From Chersky-840 sp963811775 (GTDB taxonomy: Bacteria > Actinomycetota > Acidimicrobiia > Acidimicrobiales > UBA8190): a DNA stretch of 64,000 nucleotides. This document shows positions 1-8,639 of this stretch, one piece after another. The DNA is taken from contig CAWESO010000019.1 of assembly GCA_963811775.1 (NCBI GenBank), forward strand, positions 288,136 through 352,135. Direction: 5' to 3'. The translations under genes and the position numbers were made by a program. The first letter of the stretch is position 1. Each line of letters opens with the position of its first letter. The notes beneath the pieces were generated by a model. It had not been told where the DNA came from. It made no database searches and saw only the letters and a program-made list of their open reading frames with translations.

Positions 1-226
1 ATGGGCCGCCGGAGCATGGTGCCGGCTTCCGCCGTGGTGACATTCGAGAACGCTACGCGCTGTCGTGGGGATGCGCCTGCCTCGGACTTCGCGGCGCTGG
101 CGACACTCCGGTAGCGACGCTGGACCGAGTAGCCGTCGCTGCGGCCTGGAACCACTGGGACGAGCGTGGGGTGGACCGCCGACCCGCCGAGCCGATAGGC
201 CGTTGCCTGTGGGCGAGGAGGCCGGC
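1..226. other. window edge, no confident gene
   Basis: A short plus-strand reading frame runs from the first base to a TAG at 112-114 and could be the end of a gene that starts outside the window, but it shows no recognisable motif. The rest up to the next start holds nothing I can identify apart from the GAGGAG ribosome binding site at 215-220. Confidence 0.25.
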
Positions 227-835
227 ATGGAGAGCGAGGACGTCGGGGACGGGCTGCCGACAGCCCTCGGAGAACCCGTCGGAGAACCGCAGGAACGGGC
301 GGTGGGGGAGCCGGAGGTCTCGGGTGCACCGGGGGCCTCGGACGCACCGACCCTCGGGGTCGGACCGGCGGCTGGCGACGACGCGCCGACCGAGGGCGAG
401 GGGGCGATCCCCCCGGCGCCGCGGTGGGCGATGACGACCCGCATGCACTCCAACCGGCGCTCGGCGCCGGGGGACGAGGGCTACATCCGGCGCCGGTGGG
501 GCACCGACGACGACACCCTGTACGTCATGGACGACGGCGCCGACCACTGCATGATCGGGCGCCGCGTGGGGCGCGCCCCGGACGGGTGCATCTACTGCCT
601 GGTGGCGCGCATCTCGCTGGAGCAGTACGGGGACCTCGAGGCCGGCGACCTCACCGGCGCCGAATTGTTCTCCGAGGCCCGTGACATCTCACTGTGCGGT
701 GTGTTCGACGACGAGCAGGCCGCATCGAACGTGCTGCTGGTGCAGCACTACCGGCGCCCGCGCCACGTCCCCGCCGACTATCTCCCGCCTTCGCCGTTCC
801 TGGAATTCACCGACGAGCCCGACGAGGAGGCCTGA
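227..835 (+). CDS. hypothetical acidic protein
   Basis: About 202 residues. The ATG at 227 is chosen because GAGGAG lies seven bases upstream; the frame stays open further upstream but without a better start. The first ~65 residues are rich in Glu, Gly, Ala and Pro and look disordered. The rest is a compact domain with a basic stretch (RRRWGTDDDTLYVMDDG), two Cys in a C-I-Y-C context and an acidic tail ending DEPDEEA. I do not recognise a family. No signal peptide or membrane segment is visible, so it is probably cytoplasmic. An internal ATG at 430 would give only the conserved-looking part. Confidence 0.7.
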   Translation: MESEDVGDGLPTALGEPVGEPQERAVGEPEVSGAPGASDAPTLGVGPAAGDDAPTEGEGAIPPAPRWAMTTRMHSNRRSAPGDEGYIRRRWGTDDDTLYVMDDGADHCMIGRRVGRAPDGCIYCLVARISLEQYGDLEAGDLTGAELFSEARDISLCGVFDDEQAASNVLLVQHYRRPRHVPADYLPPSPFLEFTDEPDEEA

Positions 836-836
836 G

Positions 837-864
837 CCCGCCGGGCCCGGCCCCCGTCGGCGGG
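837..864. terminator. hairpin between convergent genes
   Basis: CCCGCCG at 837-843 and CGGCGGG at 858-864 form a perfect 7-bp stem with a 14-base loop. It sits immediately after one stop codon and just before the end of the opposing gene, where a bidirectional terminator is expected. There is no T-run, as is usual at this GC content. Confidence 0.4.
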
Positions 865-870
865 GCCTGG

Positions 871-1530
871 TCAGAGGATGGCCACGCTGTTGCTGTTGTC
901 GAAAGTGGCCGAGCTCACCGTCTGGTTGGCGGCGCACCCCGTGTCGAGCGCGCTCGAGTCCGTCTGGTCGATGAACACGGTGATCTGGTTCAGCGGCTTC
1001 TCCGCGTAGGAGCCGATGACCTCCTTGCCCGAGAGCGAGAAACCGATCTCCGGTGTCGTGTTGGTGGCCGCCGTCGCCTTCTTGACGGTGAAGGTGGACG
1101 CGCCCTTCTCTCCGCCGCTCCAGGTCACGCCCACCTTCAGGCCCTTCAGGGCCTTCAGCGTGGCCGGCTCGATGAAGGCGGGGCAGTACCCCGTGGCGTA
1201 GCTCCTCGGCCCGAGCTTGGTGGCCGGGATCTTGATCGTCAGGGTCGGGAACGTCCCGTGGCTGGGTCCCCCCGCCGGCGCGGCCGAGAGGCAGGCGGCG
1301 AGGCGGCCCGACGAGATGGTGACCGTCGTGCTTGCCGCCGCGCTCGTGGTGTGCGTCCCGGTCTTGGTCAAGGCCGGGCTGAACCCGACCGTGGCCGTGA
1401 TCTTGCAGGCCACCGGGAAGGCCGGCGCGGCGGCCCCGGCAAAAATGGCCGGCGCCCCGAAGACTGCGAATGCGGTCACCGGCAGGGCAAGGGCGGCAAC
1501 CCCGGACAGGATCCGTCGGCGAGCGGACAT
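871..1530 (-). CDS. secreted hypothetical protein
   Basis: 219 residues. The N-terminus is a typical Sec signal peptide: Arg-rich start (MSARRR), then a hydrophobic core and small residues with likely cleavage around residues 30-36. The mature part is rich in Thr, Ala and Lys with four Cys that could pair, and resembles a beta-rich extracellular domain. No enzyme motif is visible. GAGGAACC precedes the ATG. It faces the preceding gene convergently. Function unknown; export outside the membrane is the only confident inference. Confidence 0.75.
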   Translation of the reverse strand: MSARRRILSGVAALALPVTAFAVFGAPAIFAGAAAPAFPVACKITATVGFSPALTKTGTHTTSAAASTTVTISSGRLAACLSAAPAGGPSHGTFPTLTIKIPATKLGPRSYATGYCPAFIEPATLKALKGLKVGVTWSGGEKGASTFTVKKATAATNTTPEIGFSLSGKEVIGSYAEKPLNQITVFIDQTDSSALDTGCAANQTVSSATFDNSNSVAIL

Positions 1531-1784
1531 GGTTCCTCCTCATCCCCGCACTCGGTTCGACACGGTGCAATGCGCTCAACGTAGCCATCTGGCCGGCGCG
1601 CTTCACGGGGCGATGAAGGCCCTGGTGCCGACGCCTCGGCCGGACGGGCCCCGAGCGCCGTTCGGGCTCTCGTAGTGTGGGGGCGACCCGTGCCGCCGTG
1701 CATGCGGACCCAGGCCGGGGGCACCGTCGCCCCCCACCGGGACGCGTGCACGGGCGCCGGGGACAGGGCCGGAGGAGGCGGGAC

Positions 1785-2186
1785 ATGAGCGACACGGGCG
1801 ACGCGTTCGACCTCGACATGGCGGCGGCCACGATGCAGTCCAACGCCACCGACGTCCACATCATGCTCAGGGTCCTCGCCGGCCAGCTCGCCGAGGTCCT
1901 CGGGCCCCGGGTCGTCGTCGACCGCGCCGGCGGGCTCCTGCGCAAGTCCACCGAGGTGAAGGCGCTCGAGGTCACGCTCGGGGACGACGTCCTGCGCGCC
2001 CAGGTCGAGGGGGGATCCGTGCGATGCTCGGTCGCCCATTCCTCGGGAGGGATCCGAATCCGCAGCGAGACCGTGGACCTCGACAGCTGGCTCAAGAGAC
2101 TGCTGAGCGCCCTCCAGGAAGAAGCCGCCCACAGCGAGGGCGCCCGCCAGGCCCTCGAGAGAATCGTCATCGGAGGTTCGTCATGA
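1785..2186 (+). CDS. small protein leading the YbjQ-like operon
   Basis: 133 residues, with the ATG preceded by GGAGGAGG at 1771-1778. It has no signal peptide. The sequence looks like an alpha/beta fold with a helical C-terminus (DSWLKRLLSALQEEA). I do not recognise the family. Its stop codon overlaps the ATG of the next gene by four bases (ATGA), so the two are translationally coupled. It therefore probably belongs to the same complex or pathway as the three YbjQ-like proteins that follow. Confidence 0.75.
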   Translation: MSDTGDAFDLDMAAATMQSNATDVHIMLRVLAGQLAEVLGPRVVVDRAGGLLRKSTEVKALEVTLGDDVLRAQVEGGSVRCSVAHSSGGIRIRSETVDLDSWLKRLLSALQEEAAHSEGARQALERIVIGGSS

Positions 2187-2977
2187 CCCAGCCCCAGGAC
2201 CTCCCGAAGGAGGCCGGGCACCGCCTCGAAGAGCTCGAGCACGGCCTGTTCACCTCGGACCTCTCGGTCAACGAGTTCCTCCTCATCAAAGAGGCGGGGT
2301 TCCATCCCCTGGGCTTCGTGATGGGGTCGTCGATCTACCACACCGGCATCCAGGCCCGTCGCTGGAACAAGAGCCAGGAGCTCACCAAGCTGACCGAGGC
2401 CATGTACAACGCGCGCGAGCTCGCCATGACGCGCATGGAGGAGGAGGCCGACCAGCTCGGCGCGGACGGGGTGGTGGGCGTCCGTCTCGACGTCAACTAC
2501 TACGAGTGGGGCCGCGACGCGGCCGAGTTCATCGCGGTGGGCACGGCGGTGAAGGCCGAGGACGGCACCTCGCACCGCAACGCACTGGGCAAGCCGTTCA
2601 CCTCGGACCTGTCCGGACAGGACTTCTGGACGATCATGCAGACCGGGTACGTGCCCCAGGGACTGGTGATGGGTACCTGCGTGTTCCACATCGCCCACCG
2701 CGGCCTCGGCCAGGCGCTCGGGTCGATGGGCCAGAACGTCGAGCTCCCCAACTTCACCCAGGCGCTGTACGAAGCGCGCGAGCTGGCCATGACCCGGATG
2801 CAGGACGAGGCCAACCAGCTCGGGGCGACGGGGATCGTCGGTGTCCGGCTCGAGGAGAAGTCCCACCAGTGGGGGTCGCACACCATCGAGTTCCTGTCGC
2901 TCGGCACGGCGGTGAAGAAGTCGACCGGTGACGTGACGCTGCCCGCGCCGATCACCGTGATCTCCCTCGACAACTGA
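2183..2977 (+). CDS. tandem YbjQ-like (DUF74) protein A
   Basis: 264 residues made of two similar halves of ~125 residues. Each half begins FTSDLS and contains an 'AMYNARELAMTRM' or 'ALYEARELAMTRM' helix, then LGADGVVGVRL or LGATGIVGVRL, and ends in G-T-A-V-K. That helix, the LGA-x-GVVGV strand and the GTAVK strand are the core pattern of the YbjQ/UPF0145 family, annotated elsewhere as a 'heavy-metal-binding domain' although its biochemistry is not settled. Family members such as E. coli YbjQ have one domain of ~107 residues, so this is a two-domain version. The start overlaps the upstream stop (ATGA) and the stop overlaps the next ATG (TGATG). Cytoplasmic; no metal-binding Cys or His cluster is obvious. 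Confidence 0.8.
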   Translation: MTQPQDLPKEAGHRLEELEHGLFTSDLSVNEFLLIKEAGFHPLGFVMGSSIYHTGIQARRWNKSQELTKLTEAMYNARELAMTRMEEEADQLGADGVVGVRLDVNYYEWGRDAAEFIAVGTAVKAEDGTSHRNALGKPFTSDLSGQDFWTIMQTGYVPQGLVMGTCVFHIAHRGLGQALGSMGQNVELPNFTQALYEARELAMTRMQDEANQLGATGIVGVRLEEKSHQWGSHTIEFLSLGTAVKKSTGDVTLPAPITVISLDN

Positions 2978-3954
2978 TGAGCACCCCGGCCGGTCCCGGC
3001 GGCGAGAACGACGCGCCCGATGGCCCCGGGGGCGGTGCCGACGGTGATCTGCCCGAAGCCGCCGGACGCCGCCTCAGCAGCGGATCGTTCTCGTCGGGCC
3101 TGACCGTCCCCGACTTCGCCGCCTGCCTGCAGATGGGGCTGCGACCGGTCGGGCTCGTCCAGGGCTTCTGCGTCATGCAATGGGGCTGGTACGGGTCGGG
3201 GTCGCCGTACTCGCGCGGCATGTCTCCCTACGCCTTCGGCCGGGACGCGCCGCGCGGCGTGTACTCGGAGAGCTACAGCTGCCCCCACGGCGGCATGGTG
3301 TACTCCAACGAGCACCGCATCTGGGGCCAGAACTACGAGCAGCCCTGGGTCGAGGCCGCCTGGGGCGAAGGCTACGGCTCGTCCTACACCCGCATGGTGG
3401 AAGAGGCCGCCGAGGTGGGGGCCCACGGCGTCATCGGCGTCGTCGACTCCACCCGCCACCTGGCCGACATGAACGTCACGGAGTTCCACATCCTGGGCAC
3501 GGCCGTGGTGGTGGAGGACGCCGCGCCGCCCCCGGGCGGCCAGCCCTGGACGACGTACCTGGCCGGCCAGCGCCTGGCCAAGCTCGTCGAGGCCGGGTAC
3601 ATGCCGGTGTCGGTGGTCGCGGCGCTGTCGTCGGTGCGGGTGTGGGCCTACTGCGTCACCGAGATGCTGATGGAGGGCAGGCCGATCTCGACCTTCGGCG
3701 CCAGCGGGTACATGCCCGTGGCCGAGGTGGAGCAGATCTCCCGGGCCCATCTCGCCGTCCGCTCGCTGGCCCGCGAGCACGTGCGGGGCCAGCTCGGCAA
3801 CGACACCCTGCAGGGGGCCCGCGTCGTCGCCAACACCCAGAGCCTGGCCCAGGGGGACCAGGTCATCGAGTGCACCCTGCGCGGCACCCGGGTCCGCCGG
3901 TTCAAGGACTTCGACCCCATGCCCGCGGCGCGTCCCACGGTCCGGCTGTCGTGA
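2977..3954 (+). CDS. tandem YbjQ-like (DUF74) protein B, divergent
   Basis: 325 residues. The first half carries the pattern of protein A (SSGLTVPDF at the start, 'VEEAAEVGAHGVIGV' and 'ILGTAVVVEDA' at the end) but has a long Gly/Ser/Tyr-rich insertion at residues ~65-125. The second half keeps only a weak version (YLAGQRLAKLVEAG, then a C-terminal strand ending GTRVRRF). It starts at the ATG fused to the upstream TGA, and its own TGA overlaps the GTG of the next gene. It is likely a partner subunit or diverged duplicate of its neighbours. A Tyr/Trp-rich N-terminal Gly-x-Gly region suggests an added interaction surface, which is inference only. Confidence 0.7.
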   Translation: MSTPAGPGGENDAPDGPGGGADGDLPEAAGRRLSSGSFSSGLTVPDFAACLQMGLRPVGLVQGFCVMQWGWYGSGSPYSRGMSPYAFGRDAPRGVYSESYSCPHGGMVYSNEHRIWGQNYEQPWVEAAWGEGYGSSYTRMVEEAAEVGAHGVIGVVDSTRHLADMNVTEFHILGTAVVVEDAAPPPGGQPWTTYLAGQRLAKLVEAGYMPVSVVAALSSVRVWAYCVTEMLMEGRPISTFGASGYMPVAEVEQISRAHLAVRSLAREHVRGQLGNDTLQGARVVANTQSLAQGDQVIECTLRGTRVRRFKDFDPMPAARPTVRLS

Positions 3955-4802
3955 CCGGTCCCCGCCCCGCCGGCTCGTCGCCGGCCGCGCCCGACCTGCG
4001 GGCCGAGATGCGCAGCGCGGCGGAGTCGCTCGGCAAGCCGGCGCACGACGCCCCGAGCCGGGCCGTGACCTCGGACCTGTCGGTCGACGAGGCGTTGCTC
4101 CTGCACAGCATGGGCTGGGAGGCCGTGGACGTCGTGTTCGGCTCGTCGGTGGTGTCCATCCCCCCCTTCGTGTGGACGTGGGGATCGGGCGAGATCGCCT
4201 CGGCGTCAGAGGCCCACAACGGAGCGGTGCGCTCGGCGGCCAAGCACCTGGCCGAGCAGTGCTCGAACGTGCGCGGCCACGGCGTCGTCGGGGTGCACGT
4301 CGAGATCGAGGTGCAGCGCCATCACGTCGACGTCGAGCTCACCGGCACGGCCGTGCGGCCCGTGCAGGGCAAGGACAGCAACCAGCCGTTCGTGTCCGAC
4401 CTCTCGGCGCGCGACTTCACGCTGCTGCACAACGCGGGCTGGAGCCCCATCGGCCTCGCCTTCGGGGCGAGCTTCGTCTACGCGCCCAGGCGCTCGGTCG
4501 GCGACACCATGCGCCAGTCGTCGCAGAACGTCGAGCTGACCAACTACACCCAGGCCATCTACGCGGCGCGTGAGACGGGCATGGAGCACATGCAGCGCGC
4601 CGCCATCGACATGGGCGCCCAGGGCATCGTGGCCGTGCGCGTGGTCGAGGGGCCGATGTGGTTCGCCAACCACGCCATCGGCTTCACGGCCTGGGGGACG
4701 GCCGTGCGCCTCCACGCCGAGTCGCATCAGTACCTGCGTCCCGACGTGGTGCTGCCCCTCGATGACGCCATCGTCGAGTTCCAGGCCCAAGCGCTGCGGT
4801 AG
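3951..4802 (+). CDS. tandem YbjQ-like (DUF74) protein C
   Basis: 283 residues, starting at a GTG that overlaps the previous stop (GTGA). Again two halves, each opening with SDLS: the first has 'RGHGVVGVHVEIEV' and 'LTGTAVRP', the second 'AIYAARETGMEHMQ', 'MGAQGIVAVRVVEG' and 'AWGTAVRL'. The second half is closest to protein A. With A and B this gives six related half-domains in three coupled genes, probably from repeated duplication. Equal expression and hetero-oligomer assembly are plausible, since E. coli YbjQ-type proteins form pentamers in structures. The substrate or ligand is unknown. Confidence 0.78.
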   Translation: MTGPRPAGSSPAAPDLRAEMRSAAESLGKPAHDAPSRAVTSDLSVDEALLLHSMGWEAVDVVFGSSVVSIPPFVWTWGSGEIASASEAHNGAVRSAAKHLAEQCSNVRGHGVVGVHVEIEVQRHHVDVELTGTAVRPVQGKDSNQPFVSDLSARDFTLLHNAGWSPIGLAFGASFVYAPRRSVGDTMRQSSQNVELTNYTQAIYAARETGMEHMQRAAIDMGAQGIVAVRVVEGPMWFANHAIGFTAWGTAVRLHAESHQYLRPDVVLPLDDAIVEFQAQALR

Positions 4803-4809
4803 GGCACTC

Positions 4810-5337
4810 GTGGACCGGTGCGCGGAGTGCGGCTTCGAGTACGACCTCGCCGCGGCGGAGTCGGCCGGGCCCGCCATCGTGGCTGGCGTCGCCCCGTTGC
4901 TCGTCGTGCTCGGCAACGGTGACAGAGACGGCGCCGTCGACCTCGCCCGCCGGCCCGAGCCCCGCACGTGGTCGCCGCTCGAGTACGGCTGCCACGTCCG
5001 AGACGTCCTGCTCGTCCAGCGCGAACGGGTGCTCACGGCGCGTCGCACCGACCGCCCCGCCTTCGAGCCCATGGGTCGTGACGAGCGCGTCGAGCACGAC
5101 GGCTATGCCCGCCAGGACCCCGGGGCCGTGGCCCGCCAGCTGGCCGACGCCGCCGCGCTGTTCGCCAACGTCCTGGCCCGGCTCGGCGCCGAGGACTGGG
5201 AGCGCACCGTCGTGTACGGGTACCCGGCCACCCTCGAGCGGACCCTGCGCTGGGTGGCGACCCATACCCTGCACGAGGTGCGCCACCACGTCCTCGACGT
5301 CCGCCGTCAGGTCCCTACCGGTGCCGGCCGGCGCTGA
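4810..5337 (+). CDS. DinB-fold protein
   Basis: 175 residues from a GTG seven bases after the previous stop. The first residues give VDRCAECGFEYD, a small Cys-x-x-Cys element seen at the N-terminus of many actinobacterial DinB-family proteins. The rest is helical with His residues spaced as in the DinB metal site: H in 'YGCHVRDVL' and H-x-x-x-H-H in 'LHEVRHHVLDV'. DinB-fold proteins include mycothiol- or bacillithiol-dependent transferases, but the substrate cannot be read here. It continues the operon and overlaps the following glycosylase gene by 17 bases. Confidence 0.8.
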   Translation: MDRCAECGFEYDLAAAESAGPAIVAGVAPLLVVLGNGDRDGAVDLARRPEPRTWSPLEYGCHVRDVLLVQRERVLTARRTDRPAFEPMGRDERVEHDGYARQDPGAVARQLADAAALFANVLARLGAEDWERTVVYGYPATLERTLRWVATHTLHEVRHHVLDVRRQVPTGAGRR

Positions 5338-5998
5338 GACGGCCCGCCCCGGCGGCACCCGGGCGCGCTCGCTGTCGGGGGCGGCGCGGCTGCTGGCCGG
5401 GCGCGACGACGTCGTGGCCGGGCTCGTGGCCGCCCACGGCCTGCCCCGCCTGTCGAGGCGCGACGGCACCCACTTCGCCGCGCTGGTGCAGTCCATCGTC
5501 TTCCAGCAGCTGGCCGGGGCGGCGGCCCGGACCATCCACGGACGGCTGGTGGCCGCCCTGGGGGGAGAGGTGACCCCCGAGGCCATGCTGGGGCTCGCTC
5601 CCGAGGACCTGCGCGCCGCGGGGATGTCGGGCAACAAGGCGGCCTCGGTGTGCGACCTGGCGGCCAAGGTCATCGACGGGACGGTGGTGCTCGATCCGCG
5701 CGGCATCGCCCGGGAATCGGACGAGGAGGTGATCGACCGGCTGACGACGGTGCGCGGCATCGGGCGGTGGACGGCGGAGATGTTCCTCATGTTCCATCTC
5801 GGGCGCCTCGACGTGTGGCCCGTCGGCGACCTCGGCGTGCGCAAGGGCTTCGGGGTGGCCTGGCGGATCCCCATGCCGAGCGCCAAGGAGCTGGCACCGC
5901 TCGGCGACCCGTTCCGTCCCTACCGGTCCGCCGTCGCCTGGTACTGCTGGCGGGCGACCGAGCAGGCCGGCCAGGCCCCCAGCCCGGTGACGGGCTGA
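5321..5998 (+). CDS. AlkA-like DNA-3-methyladenine glycosylase
   Basis: 225 residues from GTG at 5321. This HhH-GPD superfamily base-excision enzyme removes alkylated bases by hydrolysing the N-glycosidic bond. Visible signatures are the helical 'IVFQQLAGAAARTIHGRL' region, the 'LRAAGMSGNKAASVCDLA' segment, and the helix-hairpin-helix 'LTTVRGIGRWTAEMFLM' followed by 'VWPVGDLGVRKG'. The Asp in GDLG occupies the catalytic position. There is no iron-sulfur Cys cluster, which fits AlkA rather than Nth or MutY. It lacks the N-terminal ~80-residue domain of E. coli AlkA, as many actinobacterial homologues do. It is coupled to the DinB-fold gene. Confidence 0.85.
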   Translation: MPAGAETARPGGTRARSLSGAARLLAGRDDVVAGLVAAHGLPRLSRRDGTHFAALVQSIVFQQLAGAAARTIHGRLVAALGGEVTPEAMLGLAPEDLRAAGMSGNKAASVCDLAAKVIDGTVVLDPRGIARESDEEVIDRLTTVRGIGRWTAEMFLMFHLGRLDVWPVGDLGVRKGFGVAWRIPMPSAKELAPLGDPFRPYRSAVAWYCWRATEQAGQAPSPVTG

Positions 5999-6041
5999 CG
6001 CCGGCCGCGCCGGCCACGACCCCCGACCGAGAGAGAGACCG

Positions 6042-7769
6042 ATGCCCGCATCCCGTCCCGACCCGTCCCCGCCCGTGAGCGGTGCCAGCGAGCGCGACGG
6101 GCGCGACGGGCGCGACGGGCGCGACGGGCGCAACGGGCGCGACGGGCGCGACGGGCGCGACGGGCGCGACGGGCGCGACGCCCCGGACTGGTGGCGCCGC
6201 GCCGTCTTCTACCAGGTGTACGTGCGCTCGTTCGCCGACAGCAACGACGACGGCATCGGGGACCTGCGGGGCCTGCTCGGCCGGCTCGACCACCTCGCTT
6301 GGCTGGGGGTGGACGCGCTGTGGCTCAGCCCGGTCATGCCGTCGCCCAACGCCGACTGGGGCTACGACGTCGCCGACTACCGCGCCGTCCTCCCCGAGTA
6401 CGGCACCATGGACGACCTCGACGAGGTCATCGCCACCGCGGGGGTGGCCGGCATCAAGGTGCTCCTCGACCTCGTCCCCAATCACACGAGCGACCGCCAC
6501 CCGTGGTTCGTCGAAGCGCGCGCCGCGGCCGACTCGGCTCGGCGCGACTGGTACGTGTGGGCCGACCCCAACCCCGACGGGTCCGCGCCGAACAACTGGG
6601 TGGGGTCCTTCGGCGGCCCGGCCTGGACGCTCGACCAGGCCTCGGGGCAGTACTTCCTGCACAACTTCCTCCCCCAGCAACCCGACCTCAACTGGTGGTC
6701 CGAGGCGGTGCGCGACGCCTTCGACGACATCCTGCGCTTCTGGTGGGACCGGGGCGTGGCCGGCTTCCGCATCGACGTGTGCAACATGATGATCAAGGAC
6801 GCGCTGCTGCGGGACAACCCGCCCGCTACCGAGGACGACCCCTTCATCATGCAGATGTTCGGCCAGCGCCCGGTGTACAACGGCAACCGCCCCGAGGCCC
6901 ACGACATCCTGCGCCGGTGGCGGACGATCGCGGCCGGCTACGCCCCCGAGCGGTTGCTGTTGGGCGAGACGAACGTCGACACCCTGGAGAACCTGGCCAC
7001 CTACTACGGGTCGGGCGACGACGAGCTGCACATGGGGTTCAACTTCCCCTTCATCGAGGCCCCCTTCGAGGCCGACACGCTGGCGGCCATCGTGGCCCGG
7101 ACCGAGTCCCTGCTGCCGGCGTCGGCGTGGCCGGTGTGGACGGGCTCGAACCACGACGTGTCGCGCCTGGCGTCGCGGTGGTGCGACGGGGACCCGGCCA
7201 AGGTGCGCCTCGCCCTGCTCATGCTCCTCACCCTGCGAGGCACACCCGTGCTCTACCAGGGCGACGAGATCGGGCTCACCGACGGAGCGTTCGACAAGGA
7301 CGAGCTGCTCGACCCGGTGGGGCTGCGCTTCTGGCCCTACTACCCCGGACGCGACCCCGAGCGCACGCCCATGCCGTGGGACACCGGTCCCAACGCCGGC
7401 TTCACCGCGGCGGGGGTGACGCCGTGGCTGGCGTTGGCCGACGCGCCGGTGAACGTGGCGGGCCAGCGCGCCGAGCCCGACTCGGTGCTGCACTTCGTGC
7501 GCGACGCCATCGCCCTGCGGCGCCGCACACCCGAGCTGCTCGACGGCGACTACCGGTCGGCGCCGGTCGCCGACGACCTGTGGGTGTGGCGGCGCGGCAG
7601 CACCGTGGTGGCGCTCAATTTCTCGGCCACGACGCGCCAGGTCGACCTGGACGGCGCCGCGTCGAAGACCGTGGCGCTGTCGACGCACCGGGCCAGGGAG
7701 GGGCCGGTCGTGGGTGCGACGGTGCCCCTCGACGTCTGGGAGGGCGTCGTGGTCACCAGTCGAGGTTGA
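6042..7769 (+). CDS. GH13 alpha-glucosidase (oligo-1,6-glucosidase type)
   Basis: 575 residues from ATG with GAGAGAGA upstream. Retaining alpha-glucoside hydrolase or transglucosidase of family GH13, the group containing oligo-1,6-glucosidase and trehalose-cleaving enzymes. It starts with a (Gly-Arg-Asp)n tract at residues ~18-46. Then follow the (beta/alpha)8 signatures: WWRRAVFYQVYVRSFADSN, DLVPNHTS, FRIDVCN (nucleophile D245), LLGETN (acid/base E309) and GSNHD (stabiliser D372). A short C-terminal beta domain ends at the stop. No signal peptide, so it is probably cytoplasmic. A second paralogue lies at 49963-51573. Exact substrate (maltose, isomaltose, trehalose, glycogen fragments) is not determinable. 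Confidence 0.9.
   Translation: MPASRPDPSPPVSGASERDGRDGRDGRDGRNGRDGRDGRDGRDGRDAPDWWRRAVFYQVYVRSFADSNDDGIGDLRGLLGRLDHLAWLGVDALWLSPVMPSPNADWGYDVADYRAVLPEYGTMDDLDEVIATAGVAGIKVLLDLVPNHTSDRHPWFVEARAAADSARRDWYVWADPNPDGSAPNNWVGSFGGPAWTLDQASGQYFLHNFLPQQPDLNWWSEAVRDAFDDILRFWWDRGVAGFRIDVCNMMIKDALLRDNPPATEDDPFIMQMFGQRPVYNGNRPEAHDILRRWRTIAAGYAPERLLLGETNVDTLENLATYYGSGDDELHMGFNFPFIEAPFEADTLAAIVARTESLLPASAWPVWTGSNHDVSRLASRWCDGDPAKVRLALLMLLTLRGTPVLYQGDEIGLTDGAFDKDELLDPVGLRFWPYYPGRDPERTPMPWDTGPNAGFTAAGVTPWLALADAPVNVAGQRAEPDSVLHFVRDAIALRRRTPELLDGDYRSAPVADDLWVWRRGSTVVALNFSATTRQVDLDGAASKTVALSTHRAREGPVVGATVPLDVWEGVVVTSRG
6093..6180 (+). repeat. 9-bp tandem repeat encoding (Gly-Arg-Asp)n
   Basis: About nine to ten copies of the 9-mer CGCGACGGG, one copy altered to give Gly-Arg-Asn. 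It is in frame inside the glucosidase gene and adds a flexible charged N-terminal linker. Such perfect short repeats change length easily by slippage. Confidence 0.9.
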
Positions 7770-8547
7770 GCACCTCGCGCATCGTCTTCTCGAAGGTGGT
7801 GTCGTCCATCGACGCCCGGGTGCCGAGGATCATCTCGGCGTCGTCACCGACGGGGACGCGCCACGGCGGTCCCTGTCGCTCCAGGGCATCGGCGATGGCG
7901 GTGGCGACCACCTCGGGCCCGGGGGCGGTGCCCCGGCCGATCTGCGCCGACAACTTCTCCATGATCACGGCCAGCTCGTCGAACGGGGGAGCGTCGACGC
8001 CGAAGTCTCGACGCGCCTCGGAGAGGTTGGTCTTGAAGTACCCGGGTTCGATGACGATGGTGCGGATCCCGAAGTGCCCGGCCTCGATGTGCAGCGCCTC
8101 GGACATGGCTTCGAGCGCGTATTTCGACGCGGCGTAGAAGCCCGACAGGGGCGCGGCCACCTTGCCCGACACCGACGACACGTTCAGGATCGCCCCCGAT
8201 CCCCGAGCCCGCATCTGGGGCAGGACGGCCTGCATCATGCGTAGCGGGCCGAAGACGTTGGTCTCGAAGAGCCGGCGCACCTCGGCCAGGGGCACGAGCT
8301 CGATGGGGCCGCCGATGCCGACGCCGGCGTTGTTGACGAGCACGTCGATGTCCCCCGCGCTGTCCACCGCGGCCGCCACCGAGGCGTCGTCGGTGACGTC
8401 GAGGGCGAGGCGCTCGTCCACGTCGAGGTCGGCCAGGGTCTGGGGCCGCCGGGCGGTGGCCACCACCTCGTAGCCGCGCTTCTTGAGCTCGACGGCGGTC
8501 GCCCGCCCGAACCCGGTGGAGCATCCCGTGATGAGCGCCCGCGCCAT
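7753..8547 (-). CDS. short-chain dehydrogenase/reductase
   Basis: 264 residues; GGGAGGCAGGAC lies just before the ATG. This classical SDR is an NAD(P)-dependent oxidoreductase with a Rossmann fold. Cofactor motif TGCSTGFG at residues 7-14, NNAG in strand 4, a Ser in 'NVSSVSGK' and the catalytic YAASK. 'TARRPQ' after strand 2 (Arg at the NADP-selective position) suggests NADP preference. Length is normal for the family. The 3' end overlaps that of the glucosidase gene by 17 bases on the opposite strand. Substrate unknown. Confidence 0.88.
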   Translation of the reverse strand: MARALITGCSTGFGRATAVELKKRGYEVVATARRPQTLADLDVDERLALDVTDDASVAAAVDSAGDIDVLVNNAGVGIGGPIELVPLAEVRRLFETNVFGPLRMMQAVLPQMRARGSGAILNVSSVSGKVAAPLSGFYAASKYALEAMSEALHIEAGHFGIRTIVIEPGYFKTNLSEARRDFGVDAPPFDELAVIMEKLSAQIGRGTAPGPEVVATAIADALERQGPPWRVPVGDDAEMILGTRASMDDTTFEKTMREVLNLDW

Positions 8548-8639
8548 GTCCTGCCTCCCGCAGCGAGGCGGAGGCTGTCTCCGCCGAAGGCCCCGAGGAT
8601 AGAGGCAAGGGGCGAAGATGGGTCGTGGGTCAATCTGGG

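Noticed and set aside
689..2881. A 730-codon open frame on the minus strand
   Set aside because: Antisense to the YbjQ-like genes; composition is Arg/His/Gly-rich shadow protein without domains.
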